A stretch of DNA of 64,000 bases, from positions 14,424,919 to 14,488,918 of the forward strand of contig NC_040022.1 in assembly GCF_000972845.2 (NCBI RefSeq), read 5' to 3'. Source of the stretch: Larimichthys crocea (Eukaryota; Chordata; Actinopteri; Sciaenidae). Below are positions 51,655 through 64,000 of this stretch, piece by piece. Position 1 is the first letter of the stretch. Each line of letters starts with the position of its first letter. Position numbers and translations under genes: made by a program. Under the pieces are notes generated by a model. It was not told where the DNA came from, did no database searches, and saw only the letters and a list, made by a program, of their open reading frames with translations.

Positions 51655-52448
51655 GTAAGAGAACCTCCCTTGAGACTGTCTTGAGAAAAGATATGAGACA
51701 TTCATTCCTTCCTGGACAATCACATTACTGATGTTACATTCTGATCGAAACAACAGATTAAACTAGATTTGTCTGCAAACCTGATATTTTTGTTTTGATG
51801 GAGACTGCTGTGAAGAGCCCCAGAAAGTTGTTTTTTAAAAGTAAAAAATGTGAGATTATCATTCCCTTCAGCTGACCCCTTATTGACATACAGGCCAAAA
51901 ATCTATCATTCTTTTCAGATGTAATAAGAGAGGTGGACATTGATTAATTTTGGAATTTAGACTTGTGGTGCTGTGAGAGTTCCTCATGATTAGGCAATGG
52001 TTTGTATCTTGTTACACAGATTTGCTATGGCCAATTTATTTTGCATAAATATGTTTTTTTGGCAGCGCTGGAGTTTGGAATATTAAAATAATAAAAATTT
52101 CATTTTGTCCGAATGACACGACACTACAAGCCCTCGTGTGCATTCGTTTGTGTGCTTGTGTAGCATAATGTCAGTCTCAGAGACTGTGTGGCTGGCTGTT
52201 GTTAATCAATGTGGAAATAAGGAAAGCATTAAATCCATCTCCACACTGAGTGAACGCAGGCAGAACAAATAGTTGCTAGACACTCCTTCTTTGTATGAGA
52301 GTCTGTTTAATAAGTTGTTATCGGTGCCTTTCTCTCTTTTTCAACTGCATTCTTTTTTTTATTTGATGCTGATTTATAGGTGTGGCCCTGGAACCCTTTT
52401 TCTGCTTATGGTTTTGGGTGAATCTCTCAGAGACAGAAGTACTTACTC

Positions 52449-52504
52449 TGTGTATGTGTGTGTCTGTGTGTGTCTGTGTGTATGTGCATGTCTGTGTGTG
52501 TGTG
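52449..52504. repeat. Imperfect TG microsatellite
   Basis: TG units with TATG and TCTG interruptions. Confidence 0.9.
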
Positions 52505-53026
52505 GTTATGTGCTTTCTCAGTCAGCATGAGAAGAACAGAGAACTGATGCAGATTACTGAGCCAGTATGCGTCTGTAACTGATTCCTCCTGCTGGATCTG
52601 TTTCTTAAACGCTCTCGAAACTCAGTCCACAATTATGACAAGGTTATGCTCCCCTTCTTCTGCGGTGGCCCTAGACTGGCTCCCATAACCATGGCAACCT
52701 CAGCTTTTGGCACTGTCAGTATTGGCCTTGACAGAGGAAAACAGAGGTCCGGGGATGCCTTTTCCCCATGATCTGCCCCATAAGTGTTTGTCAGATGATT
52801 TGGCCCTTCTCCGTTTTGCTTGGATTATGCCATACTTTATGCTTTACATGAGTACATGGGAAGACATTAGGCACATGGACAGATGTATCGGATTCCGAAA
52901 AGACCCTTTTATTATCCTCAGGGGTTTGCAAAGGCATTTTGTCTGAGAGTTTCATGAATAAGTTAGGCTTTGGTTACCTTAATTGTTAGCATTCAAAATC
53001 TAATTATTGTTTTAGTTTGGACAAAG

Positions 53027-53048
53027 TCTTCTCTTCTCTTCTCTTCTC
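53027..53048. repeat. (TCTTC)n pentanucleotide repeat
   Basis: About four TCTTC units. Confidence 0.85.
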
Positions 53049-54192
53049 GTCCTGGCCCAGTACTTGCCTACTCTTCTAAAGTACAGAGCGTCTGCCAATA
53101 AGTGAGACATATTGAGCAGACCACCCATTCATCAGGGGCCATGACAGCGTGTCAGCGCACAAAGTACAGTAGTAGCCAATGTATGTGTGTGCCATGACCA
53201 AGAGTAGGAGCGTATGAGTCAGTAAACACAGAGCAAGGCAACCATTCAGCATCTAAAACACAAGAAACAAGAACAAGTAATCTCTAATCTTGTCAAGATC
53301 CGGCTTCTTTGTCTGTGTTCAAAGCCAGTTCTTGTGAGTCACTTTTACTACCAAGGGCACAGGTTTTTCAACAACAGCTCTAATGGGTTGTAACGGTGTG
53401 TTATCACACACTCCCTGGTGAGAGCCAGGTTGTTGCTTGTGGTGTCAAGTGTTCTTGGGTTGAATAAGAAAACAGTACCCTACTGAAACATTTGGCACCA
53501 CTCATACTCTGCTCAGATCGGCCTTTGGCTATTCAGCAAACCTCTCTCACTGTATCTGACTCTGTTGGCATGTCTTACAGAGAGAAAGAGGGGACAGGGC
53601 ATGAAAAGGGTTGGCGTTTTGGTGCCGTGGTGCCCCCTGTGCCTCCCTGTGCCCCTGAGGAGGGAAGCATGATGGAGTGATATGGGGGAGGGGGGCCTTG
53701 GCAGCATAAAGACCCATTGTGGAGTCAGTGGAGTGGGGCACAGCCTTGCCGTGGGGACCCCCAAAGCCTGGAGGGGAAACAAAGACCCTCCTATGAGGCT
53801 GCATGGGAAAGACTTGGACATCGCTGCCACTACTACTGCCACTGCCCGTACCATGCCTGGGAAAGTTGCATGAGAACAGCAAAGGAGATGACAGAAGGGC
53901 AGATAGTGAGAGGCAAAGATGAGAAAATATGAGATGAGGAGACACAAATAGTGTGTTCGAAAACAGACATGCTAAATTGTCGTGGTGTTAGTCATATGCC
54001 GTAGACTGACTTCCTGTGTGGTGGGCAAACAAAGCCTCTGAGGGCTTGGTGGGTTTCCCCCTCCACACACAGGAGGACAGAGACACACAAACGCACACAC
54101 ACTCACATATCAATCCACCCGGGATCCACATGTTGTTCAACAGCTGGAGGGGATATTCATTCAGACACAATGTTACTGTGCTGCGGCAGGAG

Positions 54193-54196
54193 ACAC

Positions 54197-54228
<32 letters not shown>
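54193..54228. repeat. Alternating CA / CG tract
   Basis: ACACAC, then CGCGCGCG, then CACACA form about 36 bp of strictly alternating purine and pyrimidine, a composition prone to Z-DNA. Confidence 0.9.
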
Positions 54229-54919
54229 CCTCCACCCACGCCCCCCTCACACACACTTGCACTGTATGTTGTAATACTTCAAAGCACATCAAAGGCATCG
54301 GGGATTGAAATTCCCTTCCTCTCTTTATTCAGCATCTGATGACAGAGGGGCGAGCGGGGGGCAAGCAGTTGTACTTACAACCAAAAGTGCGTGTTGGCAT
54401 GTGTTCAAACATCTCTGAACATTTACAGCATCACATGTGTGAATACTTTGCACCATCTTTTCCGGAAAGATAAGATCAACCAAAATGACCGCATTCTTTA
54501 TTTAGATTAGCGCATTACTGTGTGGCAGTCTTATCACAAACTGTAATAATTCATCGCTATCTGTCTTCACTATAATTACGTTAATTACCATCCCTGTGTT
54601 TTTATTGCCTTTTTGAAGAAATTTTGACACATACTTAGTGTAGCATATAGCGTGTGCGGGTTATGAAACAATGCTCCGGGCTATAGCCAGTGTTATGGCA
54701 TCATAAAGACCTTGATTAGACCCTTGACTAAAAACACATGAGGAGGTAACCTCAATGTTTCATTAGACAACAACTTATTGTTAAATTTCTCCCAGACATA
54801 ACCAGACCAAATATACTCTAATTGGGTATGGATGGCAAATCGAGGGGAAATAATTGATTGGTTCCTGTCTGGGTTATTAAGAGTAGGGGTAACTCTAGGG
54901 TAAAGCCAGACTGAAAACA

Positions 54920-54937
54920 TTTTTTTTTTTTTTTTTT
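54920..54937. repeat. Poly-T (18)
   Basis: Homopolymer run in intron 5. Confidence 0.85.
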
Positions 54938-57900
54938 ATGAGAAGCAACAAATCAGGTGCTCAACAGGTGACAAAAGAAAGCTGGGTTGAGCAGAGGCCA
55001 CAGTTTAAACGAGTAAATTGCGACCTGGAAAGGGTGAAAACTAATGGCATGTTAACCAATCACAGCTGTCTGTTGTGTTTTTAATCTAAATGAAGATTGC
55101 AACATGTCACTTTATTGCTGGGATTAGACTTGAGCTCATGCAGCGATCTGTTCCAACAGTGAAAGTTAACTGCAACAACCATTAACATCATTTTTGTTGA
55201 AAAAAATTACGGTTCGGCTCTCAAGCTGGAGATTCTGTGTGGCATTGCTGGTGCGTGGCGGACCTGCTGCATTCGGCCTTGCTGTAAACTTAGGCTTACT
55301 TTATCAAACGTTGTGAAGGAGTCGCCACTTACTTTCTAAGCTGATGGTACAATAAAAAGAAGTAAAAGGAATAGGAGCGAGTGAGTCTTCCTGTTCAAAC
55401 TCTCTACACTCTACAGTGCATGTGTTAGGGGATGATTTAGATGAACCCTGGCTATTCATCAGCATTTTATGACCTATAAAATTTCTAGGGATTCACTTTG
55501 TAATGATTTACACACTCTATACAGGCGAAGTGTATACTCTGTAGGAATGGAAGAGGAATGGATGAGATCGTAACATGGGTGTGTGTATGGACATGTAGGT
55601 GTGTAGTGCACTTTTGTATAAGTTCTTTAATAAGAGTGGAAACTAAAAACTCATCAGAAACTGATGAGTTATTAGTCTGAAGTCTTGGATTAGCTGAAAG
55701 GAATGGACCAAAGATAATACACCCGTACGAGTGCTTCTGAATGCCTTGCATATTTATATGGTTATGATAATCCATTTGTTTATCATTTTGACATCTGGAA
55801 TCTATTCTGCTATTGCAGGGAGAAGCAGGGAGAGCACAGTACCATGCAAAGCCCTCACCCTTCATGCTCCCTTTCACTCATTCTTCCAGTCCCATCAACT
55901 TCTTTTTTTTTTTTTCTTTTCTTTTCTTCCTTGTCCTCCTTCTCTGTGTCGGTCTCTTGGGCCAGAGGAGCTCAGCTTGAAAAATGCAAGGGAATTGGAT
56001 AATAGCAGAGAGGACAATAAATTAATTACTATATGTAGAGGAAGGACATTCCCTGCTGTGTGCCTGTATGTGCTGTGCATGTGTGGTTAAGGGCTTTTGT
56101 TATACTGTAGCAGCGAAAGACCAGCAGAAGTCAGCTCAGTCTGTTATGTGCGTTCTTTTTGCGGACATGAAGACATGATGGAATAGTAGAGTCATGAGAA
56201 CAGTCGCCATCGGAGAAATAATGAGGTGTTATTGAAATACAGACTTAATTCTTTTTTTTTTTCTCTTGCACCTACCCTTTCACCTCTTCCATTAGCATTT
56301 GGCATTTGCGACAAACGTCTCAGTCCTTCTCTGTCTCTCCCACAATCCCTCTCTTCTATTTCCCCTTAGCTCTAATTCGCTGGCCCATCCCTTTCCCATA
56401 ACCCTGGGCTGCTGCCTGGGACCTCAGCATGACCCGCTCTACATTTCTACACTGCTTAGACTTTTTCTCTCTGTGCGTCCGCATCTTTGGGTTGCGTGTG
56501 TGCATGTGAGAGAAAGAGAAAACAACAGTGATCATATTGCAGTAACGGAGTTATTTATTCTCTCTGCTGAAATGCTTGGATTGTGAGAGTTTGGCGTTAT
56601 GGTGTTTCTAAATCTGTAGCTGTGCACGAGGAATAGGAGGAAAAGTGTCCGATCGTTTGTGTAGATGGTGTGTAAGCAAATGTGATTTTGTTGGCCTCAC
56701 TCTACAATTATTTGCCAATTTGGGACTTAACATGCCTCTGAGTGAAGAGTGTTTATATGTTTCGGCCCCCTCAAGTTTAGATTTTATGGTGTGCCTTGCG
56801 CACATTGTATATATGTGAAATTTCCTCCCAAGTCCTTTCAGTCTTTATTATCATCACTTTTATAGAAGGGACACAGTTTTACAACTCCTCCCTTCTGTTG
56901 TGTGTCCAGCCAGTTGAGTGGGTTGAGCTAATATAATTAAAGTGCCACAATAGACTGGCATGTTTTACTGGAGCAGTTCCTACTGGGCGAGGTAGACATA
57001 GTGTACCCACTAACCTCTGTGCTTGCCCATTGGCAAGGCATCAAACTCATAGCAGGAGAGGAGGATGAGAAATAGAGGAACAGACATGCTGGGGAAAAGG
57101 GAAAGGAAGTGTGGATGAAAAAAAACAATGGGTAGGAGAGATGAATTGATGGATGGATGAAGGGAGAAAAATGAGAGATGTAGGTCAGTGGCAGCAGGAA
57201 GCAGTGGCTTTAGGAGAGCCCTCTGTCTTTGTGGCTTAATTGCCTCTATGAGCCCGTTTGAAGTCCTCACTGCTAGCGTGTCTGGGTGCCAGCCAATAGT
57301 GGTCTGTGTGGTCCGTGTGTGTGCGCATGTGTTTGAGAGGCTCGCGTTGCGCCTTTTCTGAATGCATTTCTGTATCTGAGACACGCATTTGAATGCACCG
57401 TGCCAGTAAACAAAAGAACAAAACCCTAAATGTACCTTCCTTGATGTCAGAGCCACTGATTATATGCAATTGCGCACATAAACACAACACCGCCCAAAAT
57501 ATTACATGCAAAACGACAGAGTCAAGGATGAGTCCTCTAGTACGAACCCTGCATTTTAGAGGCAATTTTATCTTGTGTCATAAAATTGCTCTTGGGAGAG
57601 GCCACAGCTATGCAAAAAAAAAAGTGCTCACTGTTTCTCAGCACCACTCTCTGTGACGCTTACTGTGGTGTCGCAATGTTAGAGCTGTCTCTGCTTGTGT
57701 CAACAGTCTGGTTCCTAGTATATGATGTTATACAAAAAAGTAGAAATTATGCTGAAAGTCTTTTTATAACGTAATATACAAAATCAAGGGTTGCAATATA
57801 TATTTCTATACATATTTCTATACTTTTTAGCCTCTTTTGACCTTTGTGGGAGTATGAGTGTGGGCACATAACCCAAACCTCAGTGTGCCTACCAAAGGAA

Positions 57901-60900
57901 GTCACACATTTGCTGCTTGTTGAAGTGGTGAAGTGTGACTTTTAGTGCAATTAAAACAACGAAAAATAAAACTCGCTCACAGGTAGCGAGTGGTACTGTG
58001 TGAGAACGATCTTTTTTTTCATTCTGACTCACTCAGTCGTGTGTGTGCTTTTTAACACTCTTCAAAGACAGAGAAAATCCACTTTCAAACCTCTGCTTTG
58101 ATCCAAACACGCAGCTTGTACTGAAGCCGTGCGGACACGGGATTACGGCCTTACAGACCATCACACTATTTCTGTGTGCCGTAGCGCACACTCTCTACAC
58201 AACACATTCACACAGCAAACACACATCAACACGGCATGATCACATCTGACTTGCAGAGCTGAACCTCACTCTGTCGTTACTATATTTAGGACACTGTTAT
58301 CCTTTTTTCCCCAGAGGATACAGCAGACTTTACAAATGTCAGTGAGAGCTTGATTGGGTGTAAGTTTTCTGTCTGAATTTGAACTGAATTTTGGATGATG
58401 CAGTTTAAACCTGTAAGTCTGAATTTGCGAGCCAATTTGCGAGCATTGGCAAGATTCCCTGTAGAGTTTTAGTGTGAATGTGTGTGCCAGTTGAAGTTTT
58501 CAGCGTGTGGTATTTACCATCAGAGTGAGATTCTGAAGAAGACGTCTGGTTTGAATCCAGTTGCAAGTTAAAGTGTTAGTCCAAGTTGTTGTCCAACCCC
58601 ATGGATAAGTATGTGAGTTTAGAATTAATATGAATGACAGGCATGGGAGGAGAGAGGGAAAGCTAACAAAACCAACTCTGTACAAACAACAAAAGTACAG
58701 TACACTACTGTGGAGGGTGTTGTGTGTATGCCTGTGATCTGTGCTCAGTGTGTGTATGTGGTAACCTGAAACCACAGGGAAAACGTTCCTAGAATTCCGG
58801 GTGGGTTTGGTGTCGTGGCTCGCTCACTGGAGCCCCCCTGAGTGGTACTGGGAATGCGGCCTCCGCACGAAAGAGCCGCAGAATGAAGGGAAAGTCCCCC
58901 TTCCCTCCGCCCTACCTTCATACACCCATATACACTTCACCCTGCTGCCAAACAAACCAACTAATCAATTGCATATATAGACTAAATATAGGTGCAGGAC
59001 AGCACTCATGAAGATGCCTTCAAGAACTGATCTTGGGTTAAATACTGTTCATGAAGTTATGAAAGATAGCAATTCAAATTCAAGTCTAGCGCTGTATGGG
59101 TATCTCATAAGGTCAGCCTTATTGTGATAGAGTGATGATGCACAGAAGGACCAAATATAGGTGATCCGACCTCATATATAGCTCCTGGATTTGGCTAGAC
59201 TTTGAAGGTTGCAGACTCGGAGCATTTCAGATTAGAATCTGCTTCATTTAGCTGCAATATTGCAACTTTTGACCAGTCTGGAAGGGTTTGGGAATTTAAA
59301 TGAAGATACATAAATAATACATTGCAAAAAATGTTAATTAATATATATTGTTTTAATTCTAAATATACATTGTCATGGTTTGTCAGATGACATGCCACAT
59401 ACACTGCAACCCCTTAAAGTTTTATAGACTGCACATGTGATGGTAAAATGCACTGTACACAGGGTTGTCATTGTACTAAAATTGCCAATATTATGAATAT
59501 TATCTGTAGATGTGATGGAGAGCACACTGCTCAATGCAGTGCATGGTTATAATTCAATACTTGTAACCAAAACAGGCCATAAAAGTGGATTTATGTGCAT
59601 TTTTTATATTGAAATCATTCAAAATTTCCTAAAACCCCAAATTTGTGAGCTGAACTAACTCTTGGAAATTTACCAAACCCTCTACGAATCTAATAAGAGC
59701 ATGTAAACATCTCAGCACACAAGTCAATGTCTGAATAGTTTGTTTCCTGAATTATATGTAAACTAGATTAATACAAGTTAAGATAAAATCATTTAATAAT
59801 TGAGAATTGGGAATTCTAGACCTTCATTTTGCAGTGTAAGTGTAAGTGTACTCTGTGTACTTGAGGGGGAGAGGGACAGAGACACACATTTATTGATGCC
59901 AGTAAGCTTTTTAACATGAGACATGCACCCAAGGCTACAGCAATAACAAGTAAAGTTGTTTAGCACAACAAAAAGGCAATAAATAAAAAGTCAAATGACG
60001 CATTTTTCCAATCATTTCTTGCTGTTTTGTACACGAAAGGCCACACCGAGTGGAGAGCAGTTGTGTAGTATATCTGGAAAGTGTTTATGACTAATGCGAC
60101 TTCAGATTCAAACTAGAAAACACAGATGAAAAAAAACAAACAAGGGACAACAGGGAAGTGCTTAAAATGTTGGATGGCATTTTCCCAGAGGTGATGACAA
60201 GGCCACGGACATTATGTCACTTTCTTATAGGTTCAAGGTATCACCAGCTCCGTAAATAATCCCTTTCAAAGAGAAGCCTGGCAAAATCACAGATGCACTA
60301 GACACACAGTATAGGGCTTCAGAATATATAGAATATACTAGAGAGGGACTAATCTTATTTTAAAAAAATACCGTGATACTGTCAATGACCCTGGACTCTA
60401 GGGACAGATTTGCTCAGCTACGGTCCAAACCTCTTAACCCAAACCCGGACTTCTCAGATTCAGCTTACTGATGATGTGTCCAATTCCAACCTGTGGCTGA
60501 TTGACAGATAAGCCTGATCATGACAAACATGATAGTTATGGCTGGGATTTCTGCCAACAAAGCCATTTTGGCCATGTGTTTGTCAATGCTACCATCTGCC
60601 TGACTTAATTTGGATAATAGCTTTCTAACCTTTGCCCTTATTTTCTCTGCCTGTATTGCAGACACTCTCCCTAACTCTCTTGACACATCATGTGCAAACT
60701 GTTCCATTATGTGCTGTATATAATCCTATGTAAGTTATTCTGGTGTCAAGTACCTGTAAGAATTGCCTCCCTACCACTCTACCTACAATATGTTCTCAAA
60801 TGTCCATCTTTCCGAGTGTCTGGGGACTGCTTCTGCTTGTGTGTGGGCTTATATTCTGATTGTATATAAGCATATAAATGTTCTGCGCGGTTGTCTGTGT

Positions 60901-61403
60901 GTGTCCCATGTGTGTGCGTATGTATTCATGGCAGGCGATGGGTGTGAGTTGAGCTCCCACGTGCCCTTTGCAGCAGCAGAGAGTCTGATCCCTGACCCCC
61001 TCACTCAACACCCTTGCAAGCCCTCTCCACTTTTTATGTGGGTATGTCTGAGTATGCGGATGCCTGTGTATGTTTGTTGCCTCGAGTGAAACGTACTGTA
61101 CGTTTGAGCTGAAACTGGACTGTTTGCGCTGAGCGCTCTTTGCTTACACAGGCAGCATATACAGTAGAGTCCAGATGTGACTTTCTGCCGCCTTCTTTCT
61201 GTGTTTTTCCATGTTTGTACACACTGAGCCATTCTGTGATTGCTAAACCAGATAGGAGGTACAGAGTGTATTTATCATTAAGTACATAAAATTGTGAAGT
61301 ATAGTATATTTAGTTTCATCCATGTGAAACCCCCTTGACTGGTTATAAGTTTACACTGGACCTGTCAAACTTAAGCACAAGATCACGCCATTCTAGCCAG
61401 GAT

Positions 61404-61433
<30 letters not shown>
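61404..61433. repeat. (CAGA)n tetranucleotide repeat
   Basis: Six CAGA units followed by a CAAACAG variant. Confidence 0.9.
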
Positions 61434-61434
<1 letters not shown>

Positions 61435-61715
61435 GTGGTCGAACCACACCAGAGGATCATGGTCCACTCCACCCGTCTGTGCTCCGGGGCATAGTTTACT
61501 CTCCTGGCTCAGCCCCTGCCTGCCCTTGTCTGCCTTCCACACACCAACTGCCCCTCCAGCTCCCCCCAGACCTCTAACCTCAGTTATCCATGCCCTCCTC
61601 GGCATGTTGGCATGTGGCTGGAAGAGGAGATAGATTCATTGCTTTGGGTCTTGTAACGTTTATCATTTGTTCTTTCCTTTTTCTTTCTGTCTTTCTTTCT
61701 TCTTTGTTTGTCATC

Positions 61716-61720
61716 CTTTT

Positions 61721-61779
<59 letters not shown>
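61716..61779. repeat. (TTTC)n tetranucleotide repeat
   Basis: About fifteen TTTC units; pure pyrimidine on the + strand, with a further diverged TTTC-rich stretch upstream. Confidence 0.95.
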
Positions 61780-61967
61780 AGAGCCATTTCTGTCTGTAAG
61801 CAAATTTGTTGCCTGTGTTGTCTGTGGGGTGCAATGTCTTTTTGTCTTCCCTTCTCTGTCTCCATCTCTTACATACATCCTATGTCCCGTTGTTCCTAAT
61901 ACATGCACAATATGGTTTAAAATCAGTCAGTCCTTTGGTGGAACTTTGTGGTATTTAAATTGGCCAA

Positions 61968-61986
61968 TGCTGCCACCTACTGGGTA
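61968..61986 (-). promoter_or_regulatory. CTCF-like motif in intron 5
   Basis: On the minus strand CCAGTAGGTGGCAGCA matches the CTCF core fully; one flanking base differs, giving 18 of 19 positions. Its orientation is convergent with the match at 10302-10320. Confidence 0.35.
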
Positions 61987-62507
61987 TCCGTGTCATTGAT
62001 CTAGCTATAATGCTTAATTAGTCAGCATAAGAAGTTATGAGGTTTTAAAATGTATTTGAGAAGTGAGTGCAAAACAGCTGTGGATGGAAACAAATATTAC
62101 TCTAATCTTGTTAACTTGATAATTTTTTAAATTGTATGTTCAGTAACTCACTTACACTGAAAGCTGAATTTGAAAAATCTGAAAAAAGATATGTAGCATT
62201 TGATGATGGCACAATATGGCAGTATTAAGTAGGGTATAGGCAGTTCACCCACTTATTTTTCAGTGGGCATTGGCTATAGGCACTTCTAAATCACTTCTAA
62301 CGTGCATCACTCAGTACTGTTCTGTGTGCTTTGTTTCCTAGGATGATGGAGGCACCACATAGTGGTCCACTTTTTTGTGAGTGGATAGAATAAGTAGTAA
62401 AAATGCTAAATTATGCAGTTGTCTCACCTGTCTGAGAGCCAGTATTTATGGCAAAATGTGCACCTTTTCTGCAGCTAATGTTGATTTCATAATGATCCTT
62501 GCTCCCA

Positions 62508-62855
62508 GGGTCAAGTAGCAGAAGTAAAGTGACAATGTGCAAATACTACTGGTCCATTTTTGGGGTGAAATATGGGGCTAAATATGCAAAAGTAGTCTTA
62601 CATGTCAGTGTGTATAACATGGCGTTTTTTCTTTACTGGATGGGCTGCTTTAAAAAGGAGCATAATGGAAGTGTACCCACTTGTCCAGGCAGCACTACAT
62701 CACAGGCTAGGACTATAGGTTGCCCTACACTTTACTGTAAGCTCAGTCTTATATGCAGCACTATTTTATACAGTATATATCGTTGGGGGTCCCTGCTCCT
62801 GCATCTCTCTATCAGCTACAGAGTCCTTGGCCTGAAAAGTGTTGAAGACCCCTGG
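62508..62855. repeat. Possible hAT-like interspersed repeat, unclassified
   Basis: The right end reads GAAAAGTGTTGAAGACCCCTG, whose reverse complement begins CAGGGGTCTTCAACAC, like termini of non-autonomous hAT elements. The left limit is a guess at CAGGGTCAAGTAG. There is no coding capacity and flanking duplications do not match, so boundaries are uncertain. Confidence 0.35.
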
Positions 62856-63713
62856 GGTTAACCATTACTAGTTTTAAATTAATATCACAGTGCAGCTGTG
62901 TGCTCTAATTAAATTCAGCTCTAGCAATGGGTTCACTGTCAGTCACGATTATTGCAAAGAGTAGCAGCAAATTACACATCCTCTTTTTATCTGTGACTTT
63001 TAATTTCCTTATCTAAAAGACAGTTAAATCTGAAAAATCATACAAAGAAGAGACTATTTGTGCATGTTTGTGAGCAATACAGAAAGGAAGGAGGTGTGTG
63101 TGACCGTGTGAGTGTGTGAGGGCACACATGAGAAATTGTTGTCTTTGTCAGGAAATGATGCTTGTCTGCATGTGATTTGCGTGTGTGGGCAAAAACCAGC
63201 ATGACTTGCTCTTGTTGCTCCTATCGAATTAAGCTGCACGGTCTTTTCCCAGATGTCTGTGCGGTCTGTTGACTCAGCCTTCAGTACGTCTGCTGGTACG
63301 ACGGCACAGGCGACACAGAGAGGTGGGGAACAGTTACACCCAGTGACAGACAGAGTCGGGACAGTCAGGCCTGGGAATGTCCTCAAAAGCAAACCACGGG
63401 CCAATTACAGTTGTAATCTCTGTAACTGCAACCGGAGACTATTAAAGCTTTAAATGCTATAGTCATATTGAGACAGAAAAGTGGAAGCTCATTTGCATTG
63501 TGTAATTTGTTTAACCTTCATGTAACCAAGTAGTAACATTGATTTGTAGCTGTGGGTGGGAAGTGTGGGTAGTGGCTCTTCCTTGTTTCCTGTGAGAAAA
63601 GTGTATTTAGTTAGTTAAAAAATAAAACTTGTAAATTGTTCATCTATAATAAATAATGCCTGTCAAAAGACACTTTCAAAGAACAGATAAGACAACTTCT
63701 TGACACACGGCAT

Positions 63714-63729
63714 ATGTATATATATATAT
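63714..63729. repeat. Short TA repeat
   Basis: TATATATATATATA-like run near the window end. Confidence 0.8.
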
Positions 63730-64000
63730 TGTGTGAACAGCAGTTTTTCAATACCAGCTGACATTTCACTCGTCATTCATCATTTCACCAGACCATTTGT
63801 CTTTTCTGCAGATTGTCACTTTTATAAGAATTAGAAACACATTATCATCGCATAATCTACACATATGGCTTTAAGTGAACCGATTTGATGATCCGGGAGG
63901 CTTAGCAAGCTTAGCTTTCTTACTTTGAAAGGTTTTAACAGTCAAGCTTTGTTTGAGACTAATATCAGAGAGATATGCCTGTAAGCTTTGCCAAATCTTT

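Larger units (their letters stand above)
51655..64000 (+). other. gpc5 intron 5, 5' part (at least 12.3 kb)
   Basis: After the exon 5 donor GTAAGA no exon resembling the next part of glypican-5 was found up to the window end. Contents are microsatellites, a short CpG-rich patch (58790-58930), an unrecognised minus-strand open frame (60465-60707) and a possible hAT-like repeat. Confidence 0.75.

Noticed and set aside
53513..53947. Two overlapping minus-strand open frames of 144 and 132 codons
   Set aside because: A GC-rich patch lacks stops in several frames at once. Neither translation resembles a known protein.
51655..64000. Search for glypican exons 6-8
   Set aside because: No segment with an acceptor followed by a YTQ-like start or a DKLKH-like helix was found, nor an acidic Ser-Gly region. 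The missing exons probably lie beyond the window.

Overview
This window is vertebrate nuclear DNA, almost certainly from a teleost fish. Long non-coding stretches are rich in microsatellites. There are GT-AG introns, no operons, a degenerate copy of an interspersed repeat that I know as common in teleost genomes, and a relic tRNA-related SINE of a kind seen in percomorph fishes. The only protein-coding gene I can support is a glypican on the + strand, best matched to glypican-5 (gpc5; teleosts carry several gpc5 paralogues and I cannot assign a letter).

Layout: 1 to about 10.96 kb is upstream sequence with no recognisable gene. It holds a degenerate DNA-transposon-like repeat (6758-7270) and two CTCF-like motifs. 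A CpG-rich segment (about 11.03-11.53 kb) covers coding exon 1 (11300-11480). Exons 2 (20678-20839), 3 (34741-35444), 4 (49460-49623) and 5 (51532-51654) follow, separated by introns of 9.2, 13.9, 14.0 and 1.9 kb. The remainder (51655-64000) reads as the 5' part of intron 5. Exons coding for the C-terminal part (glycosaminoglycan attachment region and GPI signal) are not seen and should lie downstream.

The five exons join in frame (donor phases 1, 1, 0, 2, 2) into 444 complete codons. These include a signal peptide, the family signature and 14 cysteines in the glypican arrangement. The product is expected to be a GPI-anchored heparan sulfate proteoglycan that modulates Hedgehog, Wnt and FGF signalling at the cell surface.

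I found no convincing new biological system. The most interesting observations concern RNA processing and regulation of this gene: a candidate in-frame 57-nt cassette exon in intron 4, a (GT)10 tract directly 5' of the exon 4 acceptor, a CT/GA perfect inverted repeat that resembles a splice acceptor in intron 2, a start codon overlapped by an upstream ORF, CTCF-like motifs in convergent orientation around the exons, and the lack of a visible basic cleavage motif in the linker. Everything else is ordinary intronic or intergenic DNA with simple repeats.
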